The notes beneath the pieces were generated by a model. That model did no database searches, had not been told where the DNA came from, and saw only the letters and a list, made by a program, of their open reading frames with translations. A stretch of DNA of 64,000 nt, taken from positions 3,286,001 through 3,350,000 of the forward strand of contig NZ_CP090640.1 in the NCBI RefSeq assembly GCF_029633825.1, read 5' to 3'. The translations under genes and the position numbers were made by a program. Origin of the DNA: Burkholderia contaminans (GTDB lineage Bacteria > Pseudomonadota > Gammaproteobacteria > Burkholderiales > Burkholderiaceae). Below are positions 17,757 through 28,696 of the stretch, in pieces; within the stretch, counting starts at the first letter, position 1, and every line of letters starts with the position of its first letter.

Positions 17757-17956
17757 CTGCCTGCCTCCATGCATCGCGCGCCGGGGTGGCTGCGCTTCAT
17801 TGTGCGCGGTCGAACAGCCGCATGTCCTGATGAACGGAGGCAGCATACAACGAAAAAGCACGGTCGTTCAATTTGAATTTCGTTCCCGATGCCGGTCGCC
17901 CATCCGGGGACGGATCGGGGGACCGCGTCACGCGCCGCTTCCGGCCCGGGCCTGCG

Positions 17957-19603
17957 TTACGGCTCGCAGACCGCCGTCGGCAACACGTAGTCGCGGAACG
18001 TCTCGCGCAGCTTCAGCTTCTGCAGCTTGCCGGTCGCGGTGTGCGGCAGCGATTCGACGAATACGACGTCGTCGGGAATCCACCATTTCGCGACCTTGCC
18101 TTCGTAGAACGCGAGCAGCGCGTCGCGGCTCAGGTTCGCCCCTTCGCGCGGCACCACGACGAGCAGCGGGCGCTCGGTCCATTTCGGGTGCGCACAGGCG
18201 ATGCAGGCGGCCTCGGCCACGCCCGGGTGCGCAATCGCGACGTTCTCGATGTCGATCGAGCTGATCCACTCGCCGCCCGACTTGATCACGTCCTTGCTCC
18301 GGTCGGTGATCTGCAGGAAGCCGTCGGGGTCGATCGTCGCGACGTCGCCGGTCGGGAACCAGCCGTCCGACGACAGCGGCGACGTATCGCCGCGGAAGTA
18401 GTGATCGATCACCCACGGGCCACGCACCTGCAATTCGCCGAATGCGACGCCGTCCCACGGCAGCTCGTGGCCGTCCTCGCCGACGATGCGCATGTCGACG
18501 CCGCAGATCACACGCCCCTGCTTCTCGAGCAGCTTGCGCTGCGCGTCGAGCGGCCGCTGCGACTGCGCCCAGTTGAGCTTCGCGAGCGTGCCGAGCGGCG
18601 ACAGCTCGGTCATCCCCCATGCGTGAATCACGCGCACGCCGTATTCGTCCTCGAAGGTGCGCAGCATCGCGGGCGGGCACGCGGAGCCGCCGATCACCGT
18701 GCGGTTCAGCGTCGAGAAGCGCACGCCGGCCTCGCGCATGTAGTTGAGCAGGCCGAGCCACACGGTCGGCACGCCCGCGGAGAACGTCACGCGCTCGGCC
18801 TCCATCAGCTGGTACAGCGATTTCCCGTCGAGATCCTTGCCGGGCAGCACGAGCTTGCCGCCCGTGAGCGGCACCGCGTACGGCAGCCCCCATGCGTTGA
18901 CGTGGAACATCGGCACGACGGGCAGCACGGCGTCCATCGCGGACAGGTTCATCGCGTCGGGGAGCGCTGCGCCGTACGCGTGCAGCACGGTCGAGCGGTT
19001 CGAATACAGCACGCCCTTCGGGTTGCCGGTCGTGCCCGACGTGTAGCAGAGCCCCGACGCCTGCTGCTCGTCGAGGCGCGGCCAGTCGTAACGGCCGTCC
19101 TCCGCTTCGACGAGCGTTTCGTAGCAGAGGAACGGCGTCGTGCCGGACGGTAGGTGCGCGGCGTCCGTCATCGCGACCCAGCCCTTCACGTGCGGGCATT
19201 GCGGCGCGATGGCCTCGACGAGCGGCGCAAAATTGATGTCGAAGAAGACGTAGCGGTCTTCCGCGTGATTGACGATGTACGCGATCTGCTCGGGAAAGAG
19301 GCGCGGATTGATCGTGTGGCACACGGCCCCCATCCCGCCGATCCCGTAATACGCTTCCAGATGCCGGTAGCCGTTCCACGCCAGCGTGCCGACGCGATCG
19401 CCGGTTTCGACGCCGAGCCGGGTGAGCGCCTGCGCCAGCTGCTTCGCGCGGCGTTCGCAATCGCGGTACGTGTAGCGATGCAGGTCGCCTTCCACGCGCT
19501 TCGACACGATCTCCGTATCGCCGGCGTGGCGCGCGGCGTGAGAAATCAGCGAGGACACCAGCAACGGCATGTCCATCATCTGGCCCAGCAACGGCTTACC
19601 CAT
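17957..19603 (-). CDS. acyl-CoA ligase (AMP-forming)
   Basis: 548 residues of the ANL superfamily. The P-loop [12 protein letters not shown] lies near residue 185, the aromatic and gate motifs around [12 protein letters not shown] near residue 325, the hinge [19 protein letters not shown] near residue 425, and the catalytic Lys in the C-terminal TATGKLQK. It activates a carboxylic acid with ATP and CoA. The closest-looking relatives are medium/long-chain fatty-acid ligases and the 3-(methylthio)propionyl-CoA ligase group, so the substrate is uncertain. It begins a minus-strand set with the FadB-like and thiolase genes and diverges from selO. Confidence 0.92.
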   Translation of the reverse strand: MGKPLLGQMMDMPLLVSSLISHAARHAGDTEIVSKRVEGDLHRYTYRDCERRAKQLAQALTRLGVETGDRVGTLAWNGYRHLEAYYGIGGMGAVCHTINPRLFPEQIAYIVNHAEDRYVFFDINFAPLVEAIAPQCPHVKGWVAMTDAAHLPSGTTPFLCYETLVEAEDGRYDWPRLDEQQASGLCYTSGTTGNPKGVLYSNRSTVLHAYGAALPDAMNLSAMDAVLPVVPMFHVNAWGLPYAVPLTGGKLVLPGKDLDGKSLYQLMEAERVTFSAGVPTVWLGLLNYMREAGVRFSTLNRTVIGGSACPPAMLRTFEDEYGVRVIHAWGMTELSPLGTLAKLNWAQSQRPLDAQRKLLEKQGRVICGVDMRIVGEDGHELPWDGVAFGELQVRGPWVIDHYFRGDTSPLSSDGWFPTGDVATIDPDGFLQITDRSKDVIKSGGEWISSIDIENVAIAHPGVAEAACIACAHPKWTERPLLVVVPREGANLSRDALLAFYEGKVAKWWIPDDVVFVESLPHTATGKLQKLKLRETFRDYVLPTAVCEP

Positions 19604-19749
19604 CGTCCTGTTCTCCGTGAGGATGCGAATCGGTGCCTCTGCGGCGCGCCCGTCAGCGGCCCCGGACGGGCCTGGCGCACGGTGCGCGGGCCACCATGCG
19701 GGCGGCGCGGCGCCGCCTTACAATATCGGCTTACCCAGAGGCGCTCAAC

Positions 19750-21318
19750 ATGTCGTTTTCCCGAAGCGCAGCCGATCCGGCTGACACCCTCCCCGACCTC
19801 GCCGCCACGCTCGGCGCGCCCGCCGCCGGCGCGTTCATCACGCTCGGCGACGCGTTTCATACGCGGCTGCCGGCCGCGCCGCTTGCCGCGCCGTACGTCG
19901 TCGGCCTTTCCGGCGAAGTCGCGCAACTGCTCGATCTGCCACCGTCGATCGCCGCGCAGCCCGGCTTCGCCGAGCTGTTCGCCGGCAACCCGACGCGCGA
20001 CTGGCCCGCGAACGCGATGCCGTATGCGTCGGTGTATTCCGGCCATCAGTTCGGCGTGTGGGCCGGCCAGCTCGGCGACGGCCGCGCGCTGACGATCGGC
20101 GAGCGCACCGGCACGGACGGCCGCCGCTACGAGCTGCAGCTGAAAGGCAGCGGCCGCACGCCATACTCGCGCATGGGTGACGGCCGCGCGGTGCTGCGCT
20201 CGTCGATCCGCGAATTCCTGTGCTCGGAAGCGATGCATCACCTCGGCATCCCGACCACGCGCGCACTGACGGTGATCGGCTCCGACCAGCCGGTGGTGCG
20301 CGAGGAGATCGAGACGTCGGCGGTCGTCACGCGCGTGTCGGAGAGCTTCGTGCGCTTCGGCCACTTCGAGCACTTCTTCTCGAACGATCGCCCCGACCTG
20401 CTGCGCCAGCTCGCCGATCACGTGATCGACCGCTTCTATCCGGATTGCCGCCACGCCGACGATCCGTACCTCGCGCTGCTCAAGGCCGCGACGCTGCGCA
20501 CGGCCGATCTCGTCGCGCAGTGGCAGGCCGTCGGCTTCTGCCACGGCGTGATGAACACCGACAACATGTCGATCCTCGGCGTGACGATCGACTACGGCCC
20601 GTTCGGCTTCGTCGATGCGTTCGACGCGAACCACATCTGCAACCACTCGGATACGAGCGGCCGCTACGCATACCGGATGCAGCCGCGCATCGCGCACTGG
20701 AACTGCTATTGCCTCGCGCAGGCGCTGCTGCCGCTGATCGGCCTGCAGCACGGCATCGCCGACGACGATGCGCGCGCCGAGCGTGCAGTGGAGGACGCGC
20801 AGGCCGTGCTCGCGAAGTTCCCGGAACGCTTCGGCCCCGCGCTCGAACGTGCGATGCGCGCGAAGCTCGGCCTGGAGCTCGAACGCGAGCACGATGCCGA
20901 ACTCGCCAACAAGCTGCTCGAGACGATGCATGCGAGCCACGCGGATTTCACGCTGACGTTCCGCCGGCTCGCGCAGATCTCGAAGCACGACGCGAGCCGC
21001 GACGCACCCGCGCGCGACCTCTTCATCGACCGTGAAGCATTCGACGCATGGGCGAACCTCTACCGCGCGCGACTGTCCGAGGAAACGCGCGACGACGCGG
21101 CTCGCGCGGTTGCAATGAACCGCGCGAACCCCAAATACGTGCTTCGCAACCATCTGGCCGAAGTCGCGATCCGGCGCGCGAAGGAAAAGGATTTTTCGGA
21201 AATCGAGCGGCTCGCGCAGATCCTGCGCCGCCCGTTCGACGAACAACCGGAGCATGAAGCGTACGCGGCGTTGCCGCCCGACTGGGCCGGGTCGCTCGAA
21301 GTGAGCTGCTCGTCCTGA
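19750..21318 (+). CDS. selO: protein adenylyltransferase SelO (YdiU)
   Basis: 522 residues. SelO pseudokinase hallmarks are present: [38 protein letters not shown], and [12 protein letters not shown] followed by [10 protein letters not shown]. SelO transfers AMP from ATP to protein Ser, Thr or Tyr residues and is linked to redox homeostasis. The protein ends Cys-Ser-Ser; many SelO proteins have selenocysteine or cysteine at this place, so the redox-active end is kept in its Cys form. The ATG at 19750 follows a TACAAT that may be a -10 element (19729-19734). msrB follows 44 bp downstream on the same strand. Confidence 0.95.
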   Translation: MSFSRSAADPADTLPDLAATLGAPAAGAFITLGDAFHTRLPAAPLAAPYVVGLSGEVAQLLDLPPSIAAQPGFAELFAGNPTRDWPANAMPYASVYSGHQFGVWAGQLGDGRALTIGERTGTDGRRYELQLKGSGRTPYSRMGDGRAVLRSSIREFLCSEAMHHLGIPTTRALTVIGSDQPVVREEIETSAVVTRVSESFVRFGHFEHFFSNDRPDLLRQLADHVIDRFYPDCRHADDPYLALLKAATLRTADLVAQWQAVGFCHGVMNTDNMSILGVTIDYGPFGFVDAFDANHICNHSDTSGRYAYRMQPRIAHWNCYCLAQALLPLIGLQHGIADDDARAERAVEDAQAVLAKFPERFGPALERAMRAKLGLELEREHDAELANKLLETMHASHADFTLTFRRLAQISKHDASRDAPARDLFIDREAFDAWANLYRARLSEETRDDAARAVAMNRANPKYVLRNHLAEVAIRRAKEKDFSEIERLAQILRRPFDEQPEHEAYAALPPDWAGSLEVSCSS

Positions 21319-21362
21319 GCCGCAACCCGCGAGTATCGCCCCATCGATCAGGAGAACCCCAC

Positions 21363-21794
21363 ATGTCCCACGATTCCGACGACAAGATCTTCCCGTACGA
21401 GAAGGACGACGCCGAGCTGCGCCGCCGGCTCACGCCGATGCAGTACGAAGTCACGCAGCATGCGGCCACCGAGCGCGCATTCACCGGCGAATACACCGAC
21501 ACCGAAGACGACGGCATCTACAAATGCGTCGTCTGCAGCACGCCGCTGTTCGAGTCCGGCGCCAAGTTCCACTCGGGCTGCGGCTGGCCCAGCTACTTCA
21601 AGCCGCTCAATGGCGAGGTGATCGACGAAAAGGTCGACTACTCGCACGGGATGGTGCGCGTCGAGGTGCGCTGCAACCACTGCGGCGCGCATCTCGGCCA
21701 CGTCTTCGAGGACGGCCCGCGCGACAAGACCGGTTTGCGGTACTGCATCAATTCGGCTGCGTTAAACTTCGAGTCCCGACCCGAAAACGAATGA
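21363..21794 (+). CDS. msrB: peptide-methionine (R)-S-oxide reductase MsrB
   Basis: 143 residues. Two CxxC pairs bind zinc (CVVC near residue 52 and CNHC near residue 101), [11 protein letters not shown] forms the active-site strand and the catalytic residue is Cys128 in [11 protein letters not shown]. The enzyme reduces methionine-R-sulfoxide in proteins in the cytoplasm; no signal peptide is present. AGGAG precedes the ATG. It follows selO closely, so both redox-repair functions are probably expressed together. Confidence 0.96.
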   Translation: MSHDSDDKIFPYEKDDAELRRRLTPMQYEVTQHAATERAFTGEYTDTEDDGIYKCVVCSTPLFESGAKFHSGCGWPSYFKPLNGEVIDEKVDYSHGMVRVEVRCNHCGAHLGHVFEDGPRDKTGLRYCINSAALNFESRPENE

Positions 21795-21876
21795 GCGGCG
21801 CCGGGCGGATCCGCGGGGCGCCCCTCGCGCCACCGCCCCGATCCGCTCCGGCGGTGCCTGGCGGGTCCCTACAACG

Positions 21877-21904
21877 GTGAAAGGCCGCGCAAGCGGCCTT
21901 TCAC
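21877..21904. terminator. perfect hairpin after msrB
   Basis: Twelve-base arms GTGAAAGGCCGC and GCGGCCTTTCAC close on a GCAA tetraloop. It lies 16 bp before the yciB start. There is no long T-run, so it may be an attenuating or processing hairpin as much as a terminator. Confidence 0.6.
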
Positions 21905-21919
21905 GCAGCTGCGAGCGCC

Positions 21920-22450
21920 ATGAAATTCCTGTTCGATCTGTTTCCGATCATCCTGTTTTTTGCCGCCTTCAAGGTCTGGGGCATCTTTACCGCCACCGCC
22001 GTCGCGATCGTCGCGACGCTGGCCCAGGTCGCCTGGGTTGCCTTCCGGCACCGGAAGGTCGACACGATGCTGTGGGTCAGCCTCGGCGTGATCGTCGTTT
22101 TCGGTGGCGCCACCCTCGTCCTGCATGACGAGAAATTCATTCAATGGAAACCGACTGTGCTGTACTGGCTGTTTGCGATCGGGCTGCTCGCCGCGCGCTA
22201 TGCGTTCGGCAACAACCTGATCGAGAAGATGATGGGCAAGCAGCTCACGCTGCCGCACCCCGTGTGGGACAAGCTGAACGTCGCCTGGGCGCTGTTCTTC
22301 GCGGTGCTCGGTGTCGCGAACCTGTACGTGGTGCACAACTTCACCGAATCGCAATGGGTGAACTTCAAGCTGTTCGGCACGACGGGCGCGATGGTCGTAT
22401 TCATCATCCTGCAGAGCCTGTGGCTCACGAAATACCTGAAGGACGAGTGA
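21920..22450 (+). CDS. yciB: inner-membrane septation protein YciB/IspZ
   Basis: 176 residues with about five hydrophobic helices ([57 protein letters not shown], then [18 protein letters not shown] and [14 protein letters not shown]). The start [10 protein letters not shown] and the middle [20 protein letters not shown] are typical of YciB. The protein sits in the inner membrane, and family members affect septation and envelope integrity. The bolA gene begins one base after its stop codon. Confidence 0.94.
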   Translation: MKFLFDLFPIILFFAAFKVWGIFTATAVAIVATLAQVAWVAFRHRKVDTMLWVSLGVIVVFGGATLVLHDEKFIQWKPTVLYWLFAIGLLAARYAFGNNLIEKMMGKQLTLPHPVWDKLNVAWALFFAVLGVANLYVVHNFTESQWVNFKLFGTTGAMVVFIILQSLWLTKYLKDE

Positions 22451-22451
22451 C

Positions 22452-22760
22452 ATGACGGACGCCTTTCTCCACGCGTCGCCCGGCGAACGCATCGCGCTGA
22501 TCGAAGCGCGCCTCACCGCGGCGCTCGCCCCGCTGTCGCTCACCGTGCGCGACGACAGCGCGCAGCATGCGGGCCACGCCGGCGCGTCCGCCGGCGGCCA
22601 CTTCACGGTCACGATCGTAGCGGCCGCATTCGCGGGCAAGCCGCGCGTCGCGCGGCACCGGCTGGTGTATGATGCGCTCGCTGATGCGATGCAGCGCGGC
22701 ATTCACGCGCTCGCGATCGTGGCTTACACGCCCGAAGAATTCAACGAATCTTCAATCTAG
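22452..22760 (+). CDS. bolA: BolA family protein
   Basis: 102 residues. The BolA domain is recognisable in AGGHFTVTIVAAAFAGKPRV, ARHRLVYDALADAMQRGIHA and LAIVAYTPEEF; the invariant His of the family is in the first of these. BolA proteins bind [2Fe-2S] clusters together with monothiol glutaredoxins and influence morphology and stress responses. It is coupled to yciB (1-bp gap) and followed 18 bp later by a peptidyl-prolyl isomerase gene, an order often seen in beta-proteobacteria. Confidence 0.92.
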   Translation: MTDAFLHASPGERIALIEARLTAALAPLSLTVRDDSAQHAGHAGASAGGHFTVTIVAAAFAGKPRVARHRLVYDALADAMQRGIHALAIVAYTPEEFNESSI

Positions 22761-22778
22761 TCTCATTAGGAATTCCCG

Positions 22779-23561
22779 ATGATCCTGAAATCCCCCCGCC
22801 TGTGGGTCGCGGCGGCTGCTTTTGCAGCGGCACCGGCATTTGCCCAGAACATCGCCGTCGTCAACGGCACGCCGATTCCGAAGTCGCGCGCCGACGCGAT
22901 GGTTGCTCAGCTCGTCCAGCAAGGCCAGACCGACAGCCCGCAGCTGCAGCAGGCCGTCCGCCAGGAACTCGTGAACCGCGAAATCCTGATGCAGGAAGCG
23001 ATCCGCGAAGGCATCCCGAACCGTCCGGACGTGAAGGCGCAGGTCGCCGTCGCGCAGCAGACCGTCGTGCTGCGTTCGATGATCGAGAGCTTCCTGAAGA
23101 AGAACCAGCCGACCGACGCCGAAGTGAAGGCGCGCTACGACGACCTCGTGAAGGGCGCGGGCGGCAATCGTGAATACCACCTGCACCACATCCTCGTCAG
23201 CGACGAGCAGCAGGCGAAGGACCTGATCGCGAAGATCAAGGCCGGCGCGAAGTTCGAGGATCTCGCGAAGCAGTTCTCGAAGGATCCGGGTTCGGGCAAG
23301 AACGGCGGCGATCTCGACTGGTCCGACCCGAAGGCGTACGTGCCGGAATTCGCGGCGGCCGCGCAAAAGCTGCAGAAAGGCCAGATGACCGACACGCCGG
23401 TGAAGACGCAATTCGGCTGGCACATCATCCGTGTCGACGACGTCCGCGACATCGCCCCGCCGCCGTTCGATCAGGTGAAGCAGCAGATCGCGCAGCAGCT
23501 TGTGCAGCAGAAGCTGCAGGCGTTCGAGGAAGGTCTGCGCCAGCAGGCAAAGATCCAGTAA
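22779..23561 (+). CDS. exported PpiC-type peptidyl-prolyl cis-trans isomerase
   Basis: 260 residues. A Sec signal peptide covers about residues 1-23 with the cleavage context APAFAQ. An N-terminal SurA-like helical chaperone segment is followed by one parvulin domain at about residues 130-225 (YHLHHILVSDEQQAKDLIAK, FGWHIIRVDD). It should assist folding of envelope proteins in the periplasm. It is shorter than SurA (one parvulin domain) and resembles the PrsA-like or PpiC-type proteins often found after bolA. A strong terminator follows. Confidence 0.93.
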   Translation: MILKSPRLWVAAAAFAAAPAFAQNIAVVNGTPIPKSRADAMVAQLVQQGQTDSPQLQQAVRQELVNREILMQEAIREGIPNRPDVKAQVAVAQQTVVLRSMIESFLKKNQPTDAEVKARYDDLVKGAGGNREYHLHHILVSDEQQAKDLIAKIKAGAKFEDLAKQFSKDPGSGKNGGDLDWSDPKAYVPEFAAAAQKLQKGQMTDTPVKTQFGWHIIRVDDVRDIAPPPFDQVKQQIAQQLVQQKLQAFEEGLRQQAKIQ

Positions 23562-23587
23562 CGCAGGCGCTCGTCGCCGATGCATCC

Positions 23588-23616
23588 AAAATGCCGCTCT
23601 TCGGAGCGGCATTTTT
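23588..23616 (+). terminator. terminator after the PpiC-type gene
   Basis: AAATGCCGCTC and GAGCGGCATTT arms around a 3-4 nt loop, followed by TTTA. A classic rho-independent terminator for the yciB-bolA-isomerase transcript. Confidence 0.85.
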
Positions 23617-23673
23617 ATTGCCCGCGCGGGCTGTTGGCGCATCACGATGTGCGTCAGCTCGCCCGGCAAAAGA

Positions 23674-23700
23674 AAAGGCCGCTCAGAAGAGCGGCCCTTT
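23674..23700 (-). terminator. terminator after the GNAT gene
   Basis: Read on the minus strand, GGGCCGCTC and GAGCGGCC arms are followed by TTTTCTTTT. It ends the purL-GNAT transcript. Confidence 0.8.
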
Positions 23701-23750
23701 CCCGTGCACGATTCGCGCGCACCGCAAGCGCGCACCGCAAGCGCGGCAGG

Positions 23751-24296
23751 CTACGCGGGATAGAACACGTCGTGATAGCGAACGTCACCCGACGGCCGCG
23801 GCGCCGAATCGTCGAGCGACAGCGCGAGGAAATACTCGGGCGGTACGCCCGGGAACACGATGTCGCCGGATGGCGCAAAGCCGAACCGCGTGTAGTACGC
23901 GGGTTCGCCGAGCAGCACGCAACCGCGCGCGCCAAGCCGGCGCAATGCGTCGAGCCCCGTGCGCACCAAACCCGCACCGATGCTCTGCCGCTGGCAGTCG
24001 GGCAGCACCGCGAGCGGCGCCAGCCCGTACCAGCCCTGGCTGCCGGACGGTTCGCCACCGATCGACACCGGCGAGAACGCAACGTGCCCGATCAGGCGGC
24101 CGTCGCGCTCCGCGACGAGCGAGACGCTCAACGCACCGTCCGCCCGCAGCGTATCGACGATTCGCCGTTCGAACTGCCCACCTTCCGGCTCGCCCGCAAA
24201 CGCGGCGACGATCACGCGGCCGATCGCGTCGGCCTCGCTTGCACGCGCATCACGCAGCGTGACGACCTCGACCGGCGCGTTCGGGTCGAACATCAT
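23751..24296 (-). CDS. GNAT-family N-acetyltransferase
   Basis: 181 residues. The GNAT acetyl-CoA site is in LAPLAVLPDCQRQSIGAGLV, and GEPAYYTRFGFAPSGDI gives the C-terminal strand and helix. The layout matches the YhbS-like group of putative acetyltransferases. Two adjacent ATG codons (24296 and 24293) can start it; there is no clear Shine-Dalgarno and the gene begins 5 bp after the purL stop, so translation may depend on read-through coupling from purL. The substrate is unknown. Confidence 0.87.
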   Translation of the reverse strand: MMFDPNAPVEVVTLRDARASEADAIGRVIVAAFAGEPEGGQFERRIVDTLRADGALSVSLVAERDGRLIGHVAFSPVSIGGEPSGSQGWYGLAPLAVLPDCQRQSIGAGLVRTGLDALRRLGARGCVLLGEPAYYTRFGFAPSGDIVFPGVPPEYFLALSLDDSAPRPSGDVRYHDVFYPA

Positions 24297-24301
24297 CCCG
24301 A

Positions 24302-27300
24302 TCAGCCGATCCAGCGGCGCGCGTTGCGGAACACGCGCATCCACGGGCTCGCTTCACCCCAGCTTTCCGGGTGCCAGCTCATCGCGACCGTGCGATGCAC
24401 GCGCTCCATGTGCGGCATCAGCACCGAGAAGCGGCCGTCGGCCGTCGTGACCGACGTGATGCCGGCCGGCGAGCCGTTCGGGTTGAACGGATAACGCTCG
24501 GTCGCTTCGCCGCGGTGATCGACGTAACGCATCGCGACTGCGACGCGATCGATGTCGCCCTGCTGCGAGAAGTCCGCATAGCCTTCGCCGTGCGCGACCG
24601 CGACCGGAATCCGCGAACCTTCCATCCCCGCGAAGAAGATCGACGGCGACTTCTGCACTTCGACGAACGAGAAGCGCGCCTCGAACTGCTCGGACTTGTT
24701 GCGCGTGAACTTCGGCCACGCTTCCGCGCCCGGGATCATCGACGCGAGGCTCGACATCATCTGGCAGCCGTTGCAGATGCCGAGCGCGAACGTGTCGGGA
24801 CGTGCGAAGAAGGCCGAGAACATGTCGGCAAGGTTCGCGTTGAAGCGGACCGTCTTCGCCCAGCCTTCGCCCGCGCCCAGCACGTCGCCGTACGAGAAGC
24901 CGCCGCATGCGACCGCGCCCGCGAAATCGGCGAGCGTGGCACGGCCGGCCAGCAGGTCGCTCATGTGCACGTCGTGCGCATCGAAGCCCGCGCGATCGAA
25001 CGCGTAGGCCGTTTCCAGATGCGAGTTCACGCCCTGCTCGCGCAGGATCGCGACGCGCGGCCGTGCGCCCGTCGCGATGAACGGCGCGGCGATGTCATCG
25101 GCCGGATCGAAGCTCAGCACCGGCGAGATGCCCGGATCGGCCGCGTCGAGCAGCGCGTCGTATTCGGCATCCGCGCAGGCCGGGTTATCGCGCAGGCGCG
25201 CGATGCGCCAGCTCACTTCGCTCCATGCGCGATGGAGTTCGGTGCGCGGTGCGTCGAAGATCTTCTTCGCGTCGCGGTACACCTCGATCACGTCGCGATC
25301 GTTGACCGACCCGATCACGTGCGAGCACGCCGACAGGCCGAACTCGCGCAGCGCGCCGAGCACCGCGTCGCGATCGGTCGCACGCACCTGCACGACGGCG
25401 CCGAGTTCCTCGGAGAACAGCGCGCGCAGCGTGCGATCCTCGCGGCGGCCGCTCGTCTGCTTCGCCCAGTCCTTTGCGTCGCCGTAGTCGGATTCGTGAT
25501 TCGGGTCGAGCGTCAGCATGTCGACGTTCAGCGACACGCCCGCGTGGCCCGCGAACGCCATTTCGCACACCGTCGCCCACAGGCCGCCGTCCGAGCGGTC
25601 GTGGTACGCCAGCAGCTTGCCTTGCGCATTCAGCGACTGGATCGCGTTGAAGAAGCGCTTCAGGTCTTCCGCATCGTCGACGTCCGGCGTCGTGTCGCCG
25701 ACCTGCTGCGTAACCTGCGCGAAGATGCTGCCGCCCATCCGGTTCTTGCCGCGGCCGAGATCGATCGCGATCAGCACGCTGTCGCCCGCGTCGGCGATGC
25801 GGCGCAGTTGCGGCGTCAGGTGACGGCGCACGTCCTCGACCGGTGCGAACGCGGAGATGATCAGCGACACCGGCGACACCACTTCCTTCGCAACGCCCTG
25901 CTCATCCCACTTCGTCTTCATCGACAGCGAATCCTTGCCGACCGGGATGCCGATCCCGAGCGCCGGGCACAGCTCCATGCCGATCGCCTTGACCGTGTCG
26001 AACAGCGCGGCGTCCTCGCCGGCCGTGCCGCATGCCGCCATCCAGTTCGCCGACAGCTTCAGCTTGTCGAGCGCCGCGATCGGCGCGCTCACGATGTTCG
26101 TGATCGCCTCGCCGACCGCCATGCGGCCCGATGCCGGCGCATTGATCACGGCGAGCGGCGTGCGCTCGGCCATCGTCATCGCCTCGCCCTTGAAGCCCGC
26201 GTAGTCGAGCGCGGTGATTGCGCAGTCGGCCACCGGCACCTGCCACGGGCCGACCATCTGGTCGCGCACCGACGTGCCGCCGACCGAGCGGTCGCCGATC
26301 GTGATCAGGAACGACTTGCTGCCGACCGTCGGGTGCTTCAGCACGTCGACGGCAACCGCCGACAATGCGATGCCCGTCACGTCGACCGGCGCGCGCTCGG
26401 TCGTCACGCGCGTGACGTCGCGATGCATGCGCGGCGGCTTGCCGAGCAGCACTTCCATCGGCATGTCGACCGGGTATTCATCGGCGCCCGTCGCTTCGTC
26501 GTCGACGAGCTTCAACTGGCGTTCGTCGGTCGCGACACCGACCACCGCGAACGGGCAGCGCTCACGGGCGCAGATCGCCTCGAAGCGCGGCAGGTCGGCC
26601 GGCGCGATCGCCAGCACGTAGCGCTCCTGCGCTTCGTTCGACCAGATTTCGCGCGGCGACAGGCCCGACTCCTCGAGCGCGACCTTGCGCAGCTCGAAGC
26701 GCGCGCCCTTGCCCGCACCGTCGACGATCTCGGGGAACGCGTTCGACAGGCCGCCCGCGCCGACGTCGTGGATGCTCAGGATCGGGTTCTCCGCGCCGAG
26801 CTGCCAGCAGCCGTTGATCACTTCCTGGGCGCGACGCTCGATTTCCGGGTTGCCGCGCTGCACCGAGTCGAAATCGAGTTCGGCCGTGTTCGCGCCGGTC
26901 GCCATCGAGCTCGCGGCGCCGCCGCCCATCCCGATCCGCATGCCCGGGCCGCCGATCTGGATCAGCAGCGAGCCGGCCGGCACGTCGTGCTTGTGCGTAT
27001 GCTGATCCGCGATGTTGCCGAGGCCGCCCGCGATCATGATCGGCTTGTGATAGCCGTGCACCTTCCCGCCGACGTTCTGCTCGTACACGCGGAAATAGCC
27101 GCCGAGGTTCGGACGGCCGAATTCGTTGTTGAACGCGGCGCCGCCGAGCGGGCCGTCGATCATGATCTGCAGCGGCGACGCGATGCGGTCCGGGCGGCCG
27201 TACGGGCCGTGCGCTTCGTTCGGGTTGCGCTCGGCAACCGGCTGCGCCGCGTCGCGATCGTTTTCCCACGGCTGGCGGGCATCGGGCAGATCGAGGTTCG

Positions 27301-28366
27301 ATACGGTGAAGCCCGTGAGGCCCGCCTTCGGGCGCGCACCGCGGCCGGTCGCGCCTTCGTCGCGGATCTCGCCGCCCGCGCCGGTCGCCGCTCCCGGGAA
27401 CGGCGAGATCGCCGTCGGGTGGTTGTGCGTCTCGACCTTCATCAGCGTGTGCGTGAGCTCGGTGTGGCGGCCATAACGTTCACCCGGCTCGCCGGCCGCG
27501 CCTGCGTTGCGCGGGAACCAGCGTTCGGCTTCGGCACCGACCATGATCGACGAGTTGTCCGAATACGCGACGATCGTGCCTTGCGGGTTCAGCTTCTCGG
27601 TGTTGCGGATCATCGCGAACAGCGACATGTCCTGCGCTTCGCCGTCGATCGTCCACTGCGCGTTGAAGATCTTGTGGCGGCAGTGCTCGCTGTTCGCCTG
27701 CGCGAACATCATCAGTTCGACATCGGTCGGGTTGCGCTCGAGCTTGCGGAACGCGTCGACCAGGTAGTCGATCTCGTCGTCGGCGAGCGCGAGGCCCAGC
27801 TCGACGTTCGCGCGTTCCAGCGCGCTGCGGCCGACGCCCAGCACGTCGACGGTCGCGAGCGGCTTGGCCGGCAGTTCGTCGAACAGGTGCTTCGCGTCGT
27901 CGCGCGCCGCGACCACGCTTTCGGTCATCCGGTCATGCAGCGCGGCCGCGACGGCTGCGCGCGCGTCGTCCGACAGCGCCTTCTTGCCGCCGAGCAGGCC
28001 CGACTTCAGCGTGACCGTGAATTCGACGCCGCGCTCGATGCGGCGCACCTGTGTGAGGCCGCAATGCTGCGCGATGTCGGTCGCCTTGCTCGCCCACGGC
28101 GAGACCGTGCCGAAGCGCGGCAGCACGACGAAGGTCTCGGCCGTGCCCTTCTCGGCCGCCGGCTCGAACGGCGCGCCGTAGTGCATCAGCGCGTCGATGC
28201 GCGCGCTGTCGTCGGCCGACAGCGGCTCGGCCGCATTGACGAAGTGCAGGAACTGCCCGCGCACCGCGACGATGTTGGCGTCGATTTGCCTGAGCGTGTC
28301 GAGCAGACGGGTTTGACGGAAATCGGAGAGGGCCGAAGCGCCGGGAAAACACGAGAAGTGAGCCAT
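24302..28366 (-). CDS. purL: phosphoribosylformylglycinamidine synthase
   Basis: 1354 residues, the size of the single-chain proteobacterial PurL. It begins [16 protein letters not shown], has FGAM-synthase blocks such as [20 protein letters not shown] and [11 protein letters not shown], and ends in a class I glutamine amidotransferase domain with the nucleophile Cys in [11 protein letters not shown]. It converts FGAR, glutamine and ATP to FGAM in step four of purine synthesis in the cytoplasm. The frame extends upstream of 28366 but family length supports this start. The very long antisense frame opposite purL is a shadow of GC-rich coding. A TATAAT lies upstream. Confidence 0.97.
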   Translation of the reverse strand: MAHFSCFPGASALSDFRQTRLLDTLRQIDANIVAVRGQFLHFVNAAEPLSADDSARIDALMHYGAPFEPAAEKGTAETFVVLPRFGTVSPWASKATDIAQHCGLTQVRRIERGVEFTVTLKSGLLGGKKALSDDARAAVAAALHDRMTESVVAARDDAKHLFDELPAKPLATVDVLGVGRSALERANVELGLALADDEIDYLVDAFRKLERNPTDVELMMFAQANSEHCRHKIFNAQWTIDGEAQDMSLFAMIRNTEKLNPQGTIVAYSDNSSIMVGAEAERWFPRNAGAAGEPGERYGRHTELTHTLMKVETHNHPTAISPFPGAATGAGGEIRDEGATGRGARPKAGLTGFTVSNLDLPDARQPWENDRDAAQPVAERNPNEAHGPYGRPDRIASPLQIMIDGPLGGAAFNNEFGRPNLGGYFRVYEQNVGGKVHGYHKPIMIAGGLGNIADQHTHKHDVPAGSLLIQIGGPGMRIGMGGGAASSMATGANTAELDFDSVQRGNPEIERRAQEVINGCWQLGAENPILSIHDVGAGGLSNAFPEIVDGAGKGARFELRKVALEESGLSPREIWSNEAQERYVLAIAPADLPRFEAICARERCPFAVVGVATDERQLKLVDDEATGADEYPVDMPMEVLLGKPPRMHRDVTRVTTERAPVDVTGIALSAVAVDVLKHPTVGSKSFLITIGDRSVGGTSVRDQMVGPWQVPVADCAITALDYAGFKGEAMTMAERTPLAVINAPASGRMAVGEAITNIVSAPIAALDKLKLSANWMAACGTAGEDAALFDTVKAIGMELCPALGIGIPVGKDSLSMKTKWDEQGVAKEVVSPVSLIISAFAPVEDVRRHLTPQLRRIADAGDSVLIAIDLGRGKNRMGGSIFAQVTQQVGDTTPDVDDAEDLKRFFNAIQSLNAQGKLLAYHDRSDGGLWATVCEMAFAGHAGVSLNVDMLTLDPNHESDYGDAKDWAKQTSGRREDRTLRALFSEELGAVVQVRATDRDAVLGALREFGLSACSHVIGSVNDRDVIEVYRDAKKIFDAPRTELHRAWSEVSWRIARLRDNPACADAEYDALLDAADPGISPVLSFDPADDIAAPFIATGARPRVAILREQGVNSHLETAYAFDRAGFDAHDVHMSDLLAGRATLADFAGAVACGGFSYGDVLGAGEGWAKTVRFNANLADMFSAFFARPDTFALGICNGCQMMSSLASMIPGAEAWPKFTRNKSEQFEARFSFVEVQKSPSIFFAGMEGSRIPVAVAHGEGYADFSQQGDIDRVAVAMRYVDHRGEATERYPFNPNGSPAGITSVTTADGRFSVLMPHMERVHRTVAMSWHPESWGEASPWMRVFRNARRWIG

Positions 28367-28427
28367 GGGCTGGACTGACGTCGATGAGTCGCGCGAGGTG
28401 GCGACGTGGGGCGAAAGGAAGGCCGTA

Positions 28428-28433
28428 ATTATA
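28428..28433 (-). promoter_or_regulatory. -10 element of the purL promoter
   Basis: A perfect TATAAT on the minus strand, 62 bp before the purL start. The sequence at the -35 position is GC-rich and does not match well, so an activator may be needed. Confidence 0.4.
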
Positions 28434-28696
28434 CCCGGAAGTCGGTCGCCCCAGACCGGCCAATCGGTAGCCCGCGTGCACCGCGACGGTGCCACGGGGC
28501 GCGCCGCGTCCGTCACGCCCGCCGGGCAGCCCGCGCGGGCGCGGCAGCCGGCGGCCGTGGCGCGGCTGCACGGTCCGTGCTCGCCCGGCGCCGGTTCCCG
28601 TGATTTTGGCGCTATCATTCCGGGTTCACCGGGCCGGGGCCCTCAGCGAATTCTCACCGGGCGGCGCACGCGCGCCGCCCGTCATCGAAGCAATCC

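Noticed and set aside
24371..28378. Open frame of 1335 codons on the plus strand opposite purL
   Set aside because: It is the antisense shadow of a well-identified gene. High GC at third positions removes stop codons; the translation is Arg/Asp/His/Ala-rich with no domain.
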